DNA from: Liolophura sinensis
Taxonomy: Eukaryota > Mollusca > Polyplacophora > Chitonida > Chitonidae
Length of the DNA: 64,000 nt
Assembly: GCF_032854445.1 (NCBI RefSeq)
Contig: NC_088305.1
Location: 28,172,628-28,236,627, forward strand
Reading direction: 5' to 3'
Within the stretch, counting starts at the first letter, position 1; every line of letters begins with the position of its first letter. A model generated the notes under the pieces. It was not told where the DNA came from, did no database searches, and was given only the letters and a program-made list of their open reading frames with translations. A program made the translations under genes and the position numbers. This document shows positions 34,866-58,985 of this stretch, in pieces.

Positions 34866-36416
34866 AGTAAGTCAGACCTAAACTTTGCGGATAAGTTTAG
34901 ACCACATAGTATTTCTTTACGTAGCTCTGAGATCGGTTGGGCATGTTCCCATCTTGGTCTCCACGTTGACCCATATGAATCGTTACATTCACTAACCAGA
35001 ACTCGGCCCTGTCGCCTGAACTGTCTTCAAAGTACACTGTAACAACAAAGAGATGCCCCCGTGATCTTAGAGTACGAATCACGGAAACAGATGTCTCGTC
35101 TGAATTCATACCACGTCATTATGCGGAATAATAAAGACCATAACATTGCAAATGACACCAAATGTAACCGACCGCACCCACTCGGACAGCAATCAGAACT
35201 TTGCTGCGAAAACATGTTTTCTTTTGTAGCGTACAGCTTCGACATGTTTAGGACAGCACATTCTTTGTCCATCTTCCTTTACAGATGTCTAGTCAGATAT
35301 ATCTTTCTCATCAGATGTATTATTGAGTACTGAAATTATCTTGCAATCCAACTCTTCCAAGTGAGTAAGGACCTCCTGGGACAGAGATACAATTTCATTA
35401 AAATCAACGTAGTACGGTACAAAAACATTTCATATTCACACACATCACTTTTTGCAGGTAACAGGGAGCTTTGACAGCATTTTTAACGCTTCACTTTCTT
35501 TGACGTGTATATTCGCGCCATATGTCATGTATAATAAAACAGCGCTACACTTAGAGTACAGAAACGCGTTACACGTGACAACATACTTTAACAGTATAAT
35601 GATACGTTACAGTGCCTGATATAAAGTATTCTGGCAGAATTTTCAGTTTTCACTTTTTTGTTATTTTCACAAGATTCACTTGACGTACAATGCTGGGTGG
35701 GATTCAGGAAAGGCTTGGTGACTTTCACTTCTTGAGAAAATTACCCGATACTGATGTCATTCTGTAATAACGCAAAAATACCTGATAATTGGTGATACAA
35801 ACTGCATTCGATCTTAGAAAGCTCTTGCAGTATCTCTGCACTTGTTCGTGTGAGTGACGCCTAGTCGTCCCGAAATGTTTTGATCGTCACTTTTCCTTTT
35901 TTTCCAGAAGGCTTTAATGCGACGTCTTGAGTTACGTTCCTTTCTATGTTCGTTGTAGAGGCATTGGACTACCTGGAAATTGACATAGTAAACACCAAGA
36001 GTATAAGACGCTAGTTGTTGTTTTAGAGAAGAAACAATTCACAGTGTATTAGTGAAACATCAGTACTAAACCATTCCCAAAGATATGTACGATGAAGGTA
36101 CATGCCTTCGACATTGTGACGTGAACAATGATATGCCATATGTTAAATCTTGACGGTCCACATCACATCTAAAGACATAAATGGTATCTGAGTGTTAGTG
36201 TTAAACAATGAAGGAGAATCAGCTTTCTGTACACAACTAAATAGCTTTACGTAACAGTCATTTGCGTTTAATTTAATATTTTTAAATTTTACCTAGCATA
36301 TAGCGTGAATTTTAATTTAACTACCCTCCTTGATTCGAAAAAATGTGCATTCTGCGGGCGGAGTGGGGTCTTTTGATTGTAAACAAAGTTTAAATGTAGG
36401 CCTATCATATGACCAG
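34866..36416. other. Non-coding stretch
   Basis: No exon with supported borders on either strand between the minisatellite and the 3' end of the Death/CARD gene. Confidence 0.4.
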
Positions 36417-36422
36417 TTTATT
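36417..36422 (-). promoter_or_regulatory. Candidate polyadenylation signal of the Death/CARD gene
   Basis: On the minus strand AATAAA begins 6 bases after the stop codon at 36430-36428. That is unusually tight; a later signal may be used. Confidence 0.3.
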
Positions 36423-36427
36423 TACCA

Positions 36428-47378
<10,951 letters not shown>

Positions 47379-47424
47379 GTTTCTCAACTGGTATGATTTT
47401 CCTCGTCGAACTCGTCTGGAATCT

Positions 47425-48319
47425 CTGCAACAAATTCAAACAGCAATCGTTATTCAGTACTGCTGTCAGACGTATAGGCAAACGTGAATAATGTAAACTA
47501 GAACGGTTTCCAAGCAGTCTGTGGATACGGTTTTTAGCTTCCGTCGTAAAACTGCTGCCTGCATGGTGGACTACAGACTACAAAATAGTGCACCTCACAG
47601 AGAATTGCTACTAACGATATATTCCGTACACAGGCCACAAACACTCGACATTACTATAAAAAGGGAGTATTTCAATTGAGAATATAATTAAATCCAATAA
47701 TAACTCTTTAGAACATGCAAGAGCTTGATGTGTAAATTTTCAGAAAATCCAACTAGGGAATATCTGTTTCTATTTTTAAGCAGTTTAGCAAATATTAACG
47801 ATTTTTTCGTACATGTGCTTTCCACAAGCGAACGTTGCATTGTGGGGAATCTCAGTGCTGCCTCATTTGCATGCTACTTCATTGGACGGACATTTTACAC
47901 CAATGAAAAATTTTCCCTTGTACTTCACTTAATTAACATATTTCGAAAACTGTAGGCCTATGACATTTCTATTTAACTGAACTAATTCAAAAAATATTAA
48001 ATTCTCTCTACAAATATAACGATCTTAGACTAGGTTCTTCTGATTCACCTATGTTCAACATCGGCCATTATTAAAACGTGACTATATGTACTGTGAGAAA
48101 AAACAGGCAAATCCTAAACAGCCAATAGCAGGTGCCATCTTACTGAATGCATTTAATATGCGTATTGCCCACCAGCGCAAGTACACATTCAGTATAATGA
48201 ACAGTTGCACATGTCACATGTACAGGTGTTATTTACAAATCTTTCACAATCGTCAGAGTTTCTAAATATTATACCTGAAAGCAGACAAACTAACTTGTTT
48301 AATTTGATTTTGATCGTTT
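47425..48319. other. Upstream flank of the Death/CARD gene
   Basis: 47424-47379 is the 5' UTR part of exon 1, after a good acceptor (gttgcag at 47425), so a further non-coding first exon should lie upstream. I cannot identify it or a promoter in this AT-rich stretch. Confidence 0.35.
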
Positions 48320-48540
48320 TCAGCCGTACTCAAGAATATTTGACTCGTATGACGGCGGCCAGCATTATAGTGGAACGAAAAAGGACAGGGCCCGGAGGAA
48401 ACCCACGACCATCCGCAGGCTGCTAGAAGACCTTCCCACGTACGACCGGAGAGAAACCAGCATGAGCTGGACTTGAACTCACAGCGACCGCATTGATGAG
48501 AGGCTCCTGGACCTGCGCAGCACCAACGGGCTAACCACCT
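48320..48540 (-). mobile_element. tRNA-derived SINE with head
   Basis: Minus-strand copy extending from 'gccgtactcaagaatatttg' through 'gacttgaactcacagcgacc' (B-box region) to 'gctaaccacctt' (A-box region). It lacks only the last bases of the head and the A-rich tail. Confidence 0.88.
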
Positions 48541-50377
48541 TAATTTGTTTAAGAACTGTTGTGCAATTGCACAGGGTGCGATATTTCACCATACACTTTA
48601 CATTTGATATGTTACCTCGGTAACAGTTTTTCACGTAAAGTACGATATGTTTCACCGTATTGGATATTTGGAAATCTTCCAACATCGCTCTCAAGCTATT
48701 ATCTTCCTATTTTCTCCGCTGATGTAAAAGAATATGGTTACGTAAATATTACACTACATTTCATGAGTGGTATTGGTAGTTGTCTATATATGATATCTGT
48801 AACTATTGTTAATACCCGGTTGCCTAAGAACCACTCTTAGAGATAACTATCCTTTAATCTGGTTTCCAATACCTTCAGTAATGTAGTAGGTTACTGTTAA
48901 CCACCAAGTGCTGGTGCCAAAAATAACTATAGCTATGATTTAACTGCCTTTGCCCAATTATGTTTTCCGTTTGAATGAAATTGCTTAAGTATACCCTGTT
49001 TTTCTTTTGTAATATGATATTTTAATTATGTGTGGCCAGTACTTCGCTCAGTTATATTGTCACAGAAAAATAAGTGCAAGGGCAACTAGACTGGGATTCG
49101 ATAAGTTTTGGAAAAGTTCCAGCAATGAACAAGCTCAAACCCATCGTGTAGTTTTTTTTTTCAACCCTCTTATCTCTAAGCGTTTAGATAGGGATAGGTT
49201 TTATTTTATTATAAAACACAGTAACAACCACATCATACTGAATATCGCCTAGTTATATGACATTCTTCTTAAAACTTTCATAAAAGTTTTGTTTTATCTT
49301 TTTGCTTGCGAGGAGCATTGGCATATTCTACAGTTTGCTTAAAGATTCGATGAGAGAATAATATATTTATACCATGAGACAAAGTCCATAACCTTTGCCA
49401 TCAAATGTCCATTTTAATTGTGTACTGAAACATTCACATTTCCAAAGAACTAAAACTCTATTTTCTTTGAATTACCCCGAACAGATCCCATTCTTTACAG
49501 TAATTGGGTAACAACTATCTCCCTTGTTAGGCCGGACGAAGTGTAAGAGAGTACAGCAATGCCAACATTATGGAACATCAGGATCTGCGAGTATTCGAGG
49601 TAAGACGTAAACAAAAAATGCAGAAGAAATTAAACACCTTATAAGGCATAAACTGAATTCGAACTCCGACCTGACTTACTGACGTAAGCAATTCATAACT
49701 TCTGGCCCGGCCACTCCCGTACATATCCCCAGGCATATAAAATCGTTAATCGGTCATAGTTGTAGGTAGACTGCCCTTACAGCCACCTGCAAAGCTAGCT
49801 TTTGTAGTTGATGTAACGTGTTGCTGAATAAAACTATCTCTTGTAGCAAGAACAAATGATGACCAGTAGTATTTTCTTGGTATAATTGTCAGTTGCACAG
49901 AAGCAATGGTTTTTGGTCACGTGACCTTCAAAATAAAAAAAAACGAACCTTACGGACAGTTATTAGCTCGTATGCATAACTGCAGAAAAAAAGAAAAGCA
50001 GATAAGAGTTCAGCAAGCCAAGCTGTATCTAACCGCATACTTGTAATTTTAAAAATTCAAATATCATTTTAGGATATAATATGACCAACTTCAACGGTTT
50101 TCATTGAAATTTAACGCCCTCTGCCATTTACGTTGCTCTGTCAAAGCTGTAACATAATACAAAATCTGAGCTTGATTTGTGCAGTGGCTCTGGAAAACGA
50201 TGTTAAATCATTTGGTCTCCTAGCCATACGATATAAAAAAGGTTACACCGGGATATTGTTTGTTTACGGTTGCACAGCATATTTGTGTTTGACTACCCAC
50301 CATCAGTATAGCTCAGTCATGTTTAAGTTTTCGGGAAATCGATAATGACGTAGGTACGGAGGATATTTTTAATCGTC
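48541..50377. other. Non-coding stretch
   Basis: Several short frames (48559-48840, 49028-49252, 50133-50345) have no splice support or recognisable motif. Confidence 0.4.
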
Positions 50378-50535
50378 TGAGAACCGTGCGTGGGAAGGTC
50401 TTGCAGCAACCTACGGATGGTCGTGGGTTTCCCCGGGGCTCTGCCTGGTTTCCTCCCACCATAATGCTGGCCGCCGTCGTATAAGTGAAATATTCTTGAG
50501 CACGGCGTAAAACAACCAATTAAATAAATAAAGAA
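50378..50535 (+). mobile_element. tRNA-derived SINE, 5'-truncated
   Basis: 'cgtgcgtgggaaggtcttgc' through 'ccgtcgtataagtgaaatat' and 'cttgagcacggcgtaaaaca' to the (aaat)n tail. Confidence 0.88.
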
Positions 50536-51419
50536 ATAATTGTCTGAGCAAGAACAATACGCTTCCAGCTTTCAGCTCGTTAGCCTAAATTTTACGTCTG
50601 CTTTAAAGTTATCCCCACACTTTAAAAATTTAAAGGGTCTGGTTAACCAAAACGAAATTTTAACAGCACACAGAAACACATACTAGAAAGCTGAAGTAAA
50701 AATATTTTTCTGGTTTTGTGTTAAAATTGACGTTTTTGACCTATACCGTTCTTACTCAGCAGCCATCTCTTTTGTGGCCACATACCTTTCTGAGCAACCT
50801 ATGATTCAAAAATATGTAGACATGTGCTGGGATTTTGTAATTTGCACCTCTGTCGGGCTGATTCTCCGCCTTATCGTACCTGGTGGTTCAAATTCCGCAA
50901 TTCACTACGGTAAGGAAATTGCTAAAAGATAGGCCAAAGACCCGACCATACCTAGTCTAAAACTGTTTATAACATTTATTATGTTGATCCTATAGGACCA
51001 GGTTTGTATGCGTAAACACAGTCCCGTAGGGAGACAAAGAAAGTTAAGAAAACTTTTACCTTTGTCCAGACGAAGACACTTCGTTGTTTTCGAGATTGTC
51101 GACACTTTGTCATACATGCACACTTACCTGATAGTCCTCTCTAACACTGTTTTATGGATGTGAATGGACTGACACCCGTACAAACATTTGGGATTCACAA
51201 CGGAATCTACCTAGGCAATCAATCCCCTTCAAACTTCCAGAAACTTCCTAATATTTATAATAGTTATAATATTTTATGATCAACATAGGCCTAGGCCATT
51301 TTTGGAGGGAGGCCAAATAGACAGACAGTAATATGGGTGCTATTTGCTTAAATGTATATACTTATTGCCATAGGTTACTAATTGCCATAGGATAACTATT
51401 ACCATGTACACATTCAGTA
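50536..51419. other. Non-coding stretch
   Basis: No gene or repeat recognised. Confidence 0.4.
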
Positions 51420-51672
51420 CCAATTGTTAGCGTGCCAGCGCAGCACAAAGACTGGAGCTTCGGACCAATGCGTCCGCTTTGAGTTCAAGTTCGGCTCGTG
51501 CTGGCTTCCTCGCCGGTCGTAATGGAGAAGGTCGCCCAGCAACCTGCGAAAGGTTGTATATTTTCCCCGAATAGTCCCCGGTTTCCTCTCACCATAATGC
51601 TGACTGTCATCGTATAAGTAATACACACTTGGCCACGGTGTAAAACACCAGTCAAACAGATAAATCACATAC
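51420..51672 (+). mobile_element. tRNA-derived SINE with partial head
   Basis: 'gttagcgtgccagcgcagca' (A-box side), 'ctttgagttcaagttcggct' (B-box side) and a diverged body ending 'aaaacaccagtcaaacagat'. Confidence 0.85.
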
Positions 51673-52109
51673 ATTTTCCAATCGTTCAGAGTTCACGTAA
51701 CTTGTTTAAGAGCTGCTCTGTGATTGTGGCGTTTGGAAGCATTTAACTATACGCATTATGTCTGACATGTTTTGAAAGGATGGGTATTCATTGGTGTTTG
51801 TAGCACCTATAAGTTGTCCTGACAATAGTTTTTCTCTCGAAATACGACATAATTAATCATATTAGACATTTAAAAAACCTCCCAACATCGCTCTCAAGTC
51901 TATTCGATCAGTGTCTCGTTCTGGTAAAGTGTTTTATGTATAGAAGCCGGTTAAGGCCATCATCGCACCATCACACATGTACTACCTATCGTTTTGTAGT
52001 TAACAACAGTGCGAAGAGACGTAACGGCGGTGCAAAGCCATGGAACGATACTGCGAAGAAATAAAACGTTCCTTTTTCGCTGTGTCGTGTCTTCGCTTTG
52101 TTCCATCAT

Positions 52110-52215
52110 TCCACTGTGTGGAAATATCGTCCCATCGCTTCGTTCCATCGTTCCATGGCATCGTTCCATCGTTCCCTCGTTCCATGGCGTCGTTCCATCG
52201 TTCCCTGGCGTCGTT
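52110..52215 (+). repeat. Short tandem repeat, 'cgttccatcgttcc' type
   Basis: Irregular units of about 9 and 27 bp alternating 'tcgttccatcg' and 'ttccatggc(a/g)'. Part of the fold-back element. Confidence 0.85.
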
Positions 52216-52524
52216 CAATCGCGCTCTCAAGAATCCTCGCGTGATCCACAAACAGTACATTGTGGTCTCTGTTAATACCAGCACTGATACAAAATAATAA
52301 CATTTGAGCGAAAATTTAAAATAGTGAAAGTTTAAAAGCACGACTTTTATGATACATTATAGCTCTTGGATATCAGTTAGTGACATGCAATGTTTTTGAT
52401 GGAAGTTTTATATTTTGTTTTATAAGTCCCAACATGTGAACGTATAACCTGTGTGCATCTGAGTTCAAGACAACATAAATGAATAAGGAATGACAAGCTC
52501 ATAAGGCGAATATATTATAGGTCC

Positions 52525-52722
52525 TCTGTGGCCGAGGTGGTTAGCGAGCTCATGGTCGCAATGACCATGAGCCTCTATCTAATCCGATCAAGTGAGTTCA
52601 AGTGCATCTCTTGCTGGCTTCCTCTCCGATCGTAGGTGAGAATGCCTTTCTGCAACGTGCGGATATATAAACGAAATAGCCTTAAGTATGGCGTAAAACA
52701 ACAATCAAATAAATAAATAAAT
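52525..52722 (+). mobile_element. tRNA-derived SINE with variant head and internal deletion
   Basis: Head 'cctctgtggccgaggtggtt' differs from the 5353 copy. The body is shortened between 'caacgtgcggatatataaac' and 'cttaagtatggcgtaaaaca'. The tail is (aaat)n. Confidence 0.8.
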
Positions 52723-52784
52723 AATGTACAATACAAAAAACATTACGTGAACATGTGTTATTTACACAATTTTTACAATCGTTA

Positions 52785-53010
52785 AGGCCCACGAGTCTCC
52801 ATCCAATGCAGGTACTTTGAATTCAGTCCAGCTCATACTGTTTTCCTCTCCGCACGTAGGAATTTCTGCCTGCAACCTGCAGATGGCCATGGGTTTTTTC
52901 GGGCTCCACTCTTCCCACCATAATGCTGGTAGCCGTCGTATAAGTGAAATATTCATGAGTTATTACGGTGATAAACACCAATCAAATAAATGAATAAATA
53001 AATAAAGGAA
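52785..53010 (+). mobile_element. tRNA-derived SINE
   Basis: 'gcccacgagtctccatccaa', 'tttgaattcagtccagctca', 'gtataagtgaaatattcatg' and 'caccaatcaaataaatgaat' trace the family body; the head is incomplete. Confidence 0.8.
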
Positions 53011-53044
53011 TATTTTTTTAGGATGTTGACCCATTTTATCTTCG

Positions 53045-53560
53045 CAGTATCACTCCTTCGCCTTGCAGTATCACTCCATCGTTTTTCAGTATCATTTCAT
53101 CTCTTCGCTGTATCATTCCATCGCCTCGCAGTATCATTTCATCGTTCTGCAGTATCGTTCCATCGTTATTGTTCCAGTATTGTTAACAGTATTGATAACG
53201 ATACTATTGTTATCAGTATTGTTCCATTGCTTCGCAGTACCCTTCTGTCGATACATAGTACCATTCCATCGATTTACAGTATTATTCCATCACCTCACAG
53301 TATCATTCATGCGGTATCATTCCATTGCTTCGTGGTATCCGTCTTTCGCTGGGTAATGCCATTCCGTCGCATCGCTGTTTCACTCCATCTCTTCGTTGTA
53401 ACATTTCACTGCTTTGGCTGTATCATTCCATCGCCTAGCAGTATCATTCCATCTCTTCGCTGAATCATTCTATCGCTTGGTTGTATCATTCCATCTCTCC
53501 GCAGTATCATTTCATCGCTTAACACTATCGTTCCATCGTTCCTATCGTCTCATCGTCGGG
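53045..53560 (+). repeat. ~21-bp minisatellite, 'cgcagtatcattccat' type
   Basis: About 24 degenerate units of 20-21 bp ('cgcagtatcattccatcgct'). Unit divergence is moderate. Part of the fold-back element. Confidence 0.9.
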
Positions 53561-53612
53561 TGATGGAACGACAGTACGACGTTACAATGACGGCCTTAAC
53601 CAGCTTCCATAC

Positions 53613-56394
53613 TGAAAATAGATAAATGTATACGTGTATATACGTTTGGTGAGCTTAACAAAAGCCCAGTTGAGACTTACATGTAATACACACAAAACGT
53701 TTAAATAATTTGGAAAGACAATAAGCCCTGAACGATTTCTTTTGTAATGTTACATAAAACATAACAACTGTACAACTTAAAAGAATACCTTGATCCTTCC
53801 GGACAGGTAATTCAGCATAAATTTTAGCTTGTTTTATATGACTGTAGATTCATTAGTTCACCTTTAGTGTATATGTATATTGAGTGTTATATCACACAAG
53901 CACAATTTAGTAGTCAAACAATATCTGGCAATGATTCAAATTTGCTAATGACATGTATAATGTTAATAACACTGGTGAAAATTTGGAAGGGTCTAAATGT
54001 GAGGGTGGGGGGGGGGGGGGAGCGGGGACAAAAACATTGTCGCTCATCGTTCGGTGCGTGTTCTAAACATGATCGACTTACAGCTGGCATCTCCCATCAC
54101 ACCCTTGTCTAGTTTACATGTCATCCAAACCAATATTGTATGGAATTTGCCTCACACCGTTAACTCACCGTTAACTCTCTCAAAAATGCTGACCAGAGAC
54201 ACCAAGGATGTCGTACAACGCTTGTTTCAGTAAAATGATATACCCCCAATAGATGTATTACGACTTTTGCGTATATTCCATCAACGAAAGACGCAGTCAT
54301 ATTTCAAAATGCTGGGCACGTAAAGCGCAAAGATGAATGCCTTAGTTTGTAATTTTATATTCAGTCGTTGAAGCGACATGCAGGTGTAAATAAACGGACG
54401 CTAATATACGTCCTTTAGTTCTATGTTAAGCGGAACTGGGCATGCAAGCAGGCGGAACATCGGGGATCCTTATGAGTCTATGCGTCCAAGCAGACATTCT
54501 TATATCAGCCGAAAACAAAAGTGGACATTCCGGGTCAAAAATTGCAAGGCCATTTCCCTAAACGACTTCTAACACAAACCAACAAATAACTAACAAGGTA
54601 TATGAAGTACAAAATTATTACGGCATCATGTAAATAGAAGCAGTCATCAGTTTTCAATGATGTTGGAAAGGGGCAAAGAATGTTCTAGGCAAACGAATGA
54701 AATCAGTATTCAAATCTTATACCATTCCATTCAGGGTTCTTCCACAAAGCCTAAAGTGGTGTTGACAAAACATGTTAACAACACAAAATGTAACATTAGT
54801 TATTTCCGACAAGAGGTGTCACGGCCATTTTTTCTGACATAGTAGATATCTCAGGAAATCAGCTGGCAATGGGGAATTCTTTTGAGTACGCCATATTGGA
54901 CACCGGGATCACGCTGTTGCGTCACCTAATCCTCGTCAGTCTGTATGACAAAAAAATAATATAGTGATCCTTCGACGTCAAAACGGAATCATATGGAAAC
55001 ACAGTAGCTATAAAACTACTCCCTTCTGATTGGTTTAAATTGCTATCATTGATGAAAAGGTCTATAAGCAAAAGTCTGCTTACTTTGAACATGGGATGCC
55101 TTATCGATACATATATACATGTACATTTGGCCTGATGCTATATGTGTCTTTTAAAGTGAACAAAACGGATGTGACGGAATCTTTGCTGTTTAAAACGTTG
55201 GATAAAACTGTGCCAAAAACTATTTTCGTTTATATTTTTAGAATTTTTACGGTGCCTCAAAAAGCATTTATAACACGGTAAGTATGAGGACCTTAATTCC
55301 CGGATCACATCTCGGTCATGTGACGTTACCTAACTTTCTTCATCAGAACTGCTTCTACCGTTCTATTGAACATTTTGAAAACAGTTTTTTTTTTCTTGTT
55401 TTTTTTTTTAAATCATCTTTTATGAAGCAGCTTATGCTCATCCTACCAAGATTAAATGGATTTTCTGGGCTGAAAAAAATGTAAAAATAATTAGCAAAAT
55501 ATGGCCTAAAAACTCCATATTAGAAAGCAATTTGCTTTTGTGGAATTTCTTGGTAAGACAGAAATGTAAAACTACAAAAATTCAAAGTATTCCTGGACAC
55601 TGTTTTGGCTGCTTTTCATTCATGGCACACATTATTGTTGACTTCATATACTTTAACCTTTAATAGTCCACAGGGAAAGGTGTTAAAAGTGACACGTGAC
55701 ACCCTCGAGGTGTCAAGTACGCATGTCCTTGTTTGTGGTAACAGTGTTTTAACCATTGATCAAGCTCTACGGTGGTCTGACAAGCACATACTATTTCTCC
55801 GCCCCGAAATGTGGAATTCACCGCAGGCAAATGTAGTCGTAAAGCTACCCATACTTATATAACACTGTTGTTCTCTCTGTTTTCTGCTCCTTGGTGTTTG
55901 TTATTGTTGTTATCAAACAACCTATGTTTACTCGCAGTTTTTTTTTCTCTTGACATGTTGACACAGATCTTAGTATTATTCTCTGCGTTTTGATCCGGTG
56001 TCAAGACGATTCTCATTAAGTGATTTTAAACTACGGGGAAAATCAAATACAAACATATTAACCTTGTGAACGGACAGTTTTGACAAAGTTATTCTGGTTT
56101 GTAATGAGTCTTTTAGCGTTGCAGTAGTTTTTTCTTCTGGAAGGAGATTTGCAAGTGACTCTTCAACATGATTGTTTCATATTTCAATAATTTATGTATT
56201 TTCGACCGTAAATTACCTAACGTATAATTGATATATAGGCCTACTTTGGCGTGTGTAATTTTGTAGTACGATGTCTTCTATTAACATCATTTAAAACGAC
56301 TTTATTATTTATTTAAAAATTATTAACTACACATGCATATATGGGACAATTACACAAACAATAATTCAGCTGTTACTTTAAGTTAGGTTTGTCA
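53613..56394. other. Long non-coding stretch
   Basis: No gene recognised. A G-run lies at 54005-54020. The frame at 55605-55862 has an acceptor-like 'ttaatagtccacag' before 'ggaaaggtgttaaaag', but I see no donor or domain. Confidence 0.4.
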
Positions 56395-56520
56395 GGTACA
56401 TGCAGGCTCGAGTCATTCCTCACGGCATCCTGGTCTCCTCTGGGCATACCGGCTTCCTCCATCTATATCATGTAAGTGAAAAGTTGGTAAGTACGAGGTT
56501 AAGAATGATTGAATCAATTC
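56395..56520 (+). mobile_element. Strongly diverged SINE-like remnant
   Basis: 'ggtctcctctgggcataccg' and 'atgtaagtgaaaagttggta' follow the order of the SINE body, then 'gattgaatcaattcactcat' as a family B-like tail. Uncertain. Confidence 0.35.
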
Positions 56521-56623
56521 ACTCATAAACCCGAAACTCTTATAAAATTTGAAATAATTTGATTAAAAACTATTTATTATTAGAAAACCAGAAATCAGAC
56601 AATAAAAACAAGCAAATCGGAAC

Positions 56624-56624
56624 T

Positions 56625-56710
<86 letters not shown>

Positions 56711-56830
56711 TTTGCTGCTTGGTGTCATACTCAACAATTTTTCACCTATACCTTGGTGGTCAGTTTTATGGGTGGAGAAAACCACCAACCTTTGGGTAGG
56801 TTGCCAACGAACTTACCTACATTGGACATA
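56624..56830 (-). mobile_element. Diverged SINE with expanded (TTTA)n
   Basis: A (ttta)n run at about 56624-56713, with one interruption, then 'ttggtgtcatactcaacaat' and 'tatgggtggagaaaaccacc'. Same plan as at 7688-7925. Confidence 0.7.
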
Positions 56831-57034
56831 CATGCAAATGTGAAGGCAAATTTTCTTCAACTAACGTTACATTATGCAAACGCTCACAAGAGAGACTGCA
56901 ACCTCATTGTATATATACAGTTTATTGATAATGGGAGTGATGACGCAGGCATGTACTTCGCATAAACACTGAACTGAGAGATAAATTTAAACTCAATCCT
57001 ATATTTAACTCTGCAAATGTACACTGAAATTGAA

Positions 57035-57070
57035 ATTTTTTTTTTTTTTTTTGGCTGGGGGGGGGGGGGG
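57035..57070 (+). repeat. T-run followed by G-run
   Basis: About 18 T then 'ggct' then about 14 G. Similar G-runs occur at 22750, 33136 and 54005. Confidence 0.9.
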
Positions 57071-57118
57071 TCTTGACTTTAGCCTCATGCATTTGACTTA
57101 TTTCATTTTGTTAGACGC

Positions 57119-57290
57119 ACCGTAGAGATAAAACTTTCTCCATGTTAGATCTGGGATTTAATATAGATACTATGCATGCCATATCCCAGGTTAGATCTAC
57201 CGTAGAGATAAAACTTTCTCGATGTTAGATCTGGGATACAATATAGATATTATGCATGCCATATCCCAGGTTAGATCTACCGTAGAGATA
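57119..57290 (+). repeat. 82-bp tandem duplication with internal hairpin
   Basis: The unit 'ccgtagagataaaactttct...ggttagatct' occurs at 57119-57200 and 57201-57282, and a third begins. Within each unit 'agatctgggat' and 'atcccaggttagatct' are inverted and can pair around 'tgcatgcc'. Confidence 0.85.
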
Positions 57291-58867
57291 GAAATCTAGT
57301 TTACCTCCATGGATCCATACATTCTTTCAAGTCAATGCACAGCAAAACTATAATCTAAGTGTCTATAGCCTTTGTATACGAATTTTCTGTCTGAAAATCT
57401 TAAGCGGCATCAGTGTCAAAACGAGCCTTGCTGGGAACTTAAATCTTTATCAACTATTTCAGTGATCTTTGGCTTTGCTTTGACGTGTTCACTTCAAGAC
57501 ATTTCTCGATAGTGTTAACAATTAACAGTTTAACACCAGCAGTGCTGTTATTCCGAGGACAATCATTCTGCCGCACTTGGGCTGGGTCCACATTTTGACA
57601 GTACAATTCAAACGTGTCAATAATCCCTCATTTATTGAGAATCCCTATGGAACCCGTTGTCGTAATCGAAATGTTAAGGGGTTAAAGAAGTGACAGAAAC
57701 TTATATTTGATCCCTTAATTTACTGCTGACTTTGTAGGGTTAGCTTTTGAAATGGGGAAGTGTTGATTGTTGACAACACCGTTTAGTTTAGCTTTTTGGC
57801 CCTCGAGTACACTTGTTTAGCCATCTGTTTTGACAGCTCTCCGTAGGACTGGATGAGTGCTCCGCCCTTGGTTTGGGCTAACTGTAAAGGGAACAATAAG
57901 TCTTTTATTGGTCACCTTTTCTGTGAATTCAAAACCAGTCTTTATTGGGCTTAAGCGACATATGCGCTCATTGACTAATGTAAATAGAAGAAATTCCAAA
58001 ACCAGCTGTTGGCTAGACGTTTTCATTCAGCTTGTACTGTTTTTTGAGAAGCTCACTACATTTCGCCAATAAAACCTTTGAGTTTTTTATCCTCATTTAA
58101 CTGTTAAGAGAGAATTCAACATTTGCCCTCAATGCGATTTAACTTAACATTACAAAGCCATTCAGCTGTACGACTAAAAACAACGGATGGCTTATATAGC
58201 CCTTGTCCTGTTTCCTTGGCTGTTACCTTGTTCTTAAATCTTTCTGTTAATTTAACTTGTTTTCTAGAGCGTGAGAAAGTAAAACTTTCGGAACGGACCC
58301 ATCAGACAAATATTCATTTTTCTCAGGAGCAATTTATTTAAAAAGCAGTGCTGCAATTAATGATATATATACATGCAGCAAGTAAAGAAGTCTTGCATTT
58401 TATTATATTTTTCCTCCTAATTAACAACGTCAGAATGTTCGATTTTTAGATACACCTAATCGACTCCACGTGGCCAAATGACTGAAAAATTGTTACGTAC
58501 GACGTAAAAAACACAAGCACACATATACGTACATGCGCATGACAGCGGTCATACAGTGTGGGGATCGCGGGTGTATGAACACATCTGCCACTCTTCTTCA
58601 GATATGAAGTGCCAAAAATGAAACGCATAAATGTACGTAGATGTTTAGGTCAGTGTAAGATAATTAATTTAATAGACCATCATTTTTAGCCAATGCTACA
58701 AATTTAAAATGCCAGATCGTCGGTAATCATAAAATAAGCAACATAAGCTCATTCAACGATGACACAAAATCATAACAGATCCTTCATTCACATCTGGTGT
58801 CACCAACATCTGTGCAACTAAGTTTTCTTTGCCTTTGATTTGGGAAAGTACATCTGGTAAAGCCCAT
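57291..58867. other. Non-coding stretch
   Basis: No gene recognised. 58480-58515 ('acgtacgacgtaaaaaacac aagcacac') may be a family B 3' end. Confidence 0.35.
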
Positions 58868-58985
58868 GGTATAACGTCACAGGAGTACGCCGTAAAACAC
58901 CAATCAAATAGATAAATAAATGAAGCCACCTGCAAATCGGCAGGAGGGGGATTCGAACCCGATACCTCTGCGACCATTGGGATGC
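58868..58985. mobile_element. SINE 3' end joined to an inverted tRNA-like head
   Basis: 58880-58922 is the plus-strand SINE 3' end ('acgccgtaaaacaccaatca'). 58925-58985 on the minus strand reads as a tRNA-like head with 'ggttcgaatccccctcctgc', a perfect B-box. No complete tRNA cloverleaf can be folded by eye. Confidence 0.6.

Larger units (their letters stand above)
51941..53609. mobile_element. Fold-back element with minisatellite interior
   Basis: Terminal inverted repeats at 51941-51963 ('tagaagccggttaaggccat') and 53587-53609 (reverse complement 'tggaagctggttaaggccgt') differ at few bases and are flanked by TA. Inside are short tandem repeats built on 'ttccatcg': 52025-52215 and 53045-53560. 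The 52025-52050 copy ('ccatggaacgatactgcgaa') is inverted relative to the right-hand array, so the halves can fold back on each other. Two SINEs (52525-52722, 52785-53010) sit inside and are probably later insertions. No transposase frame. Confidence 0.65.

Noticed and set aside
34677-35042. 121-residue frame with 13-residue repeats
   Set aside because: Product of the 39-bp minisatellite; no splice sites or start context of note.
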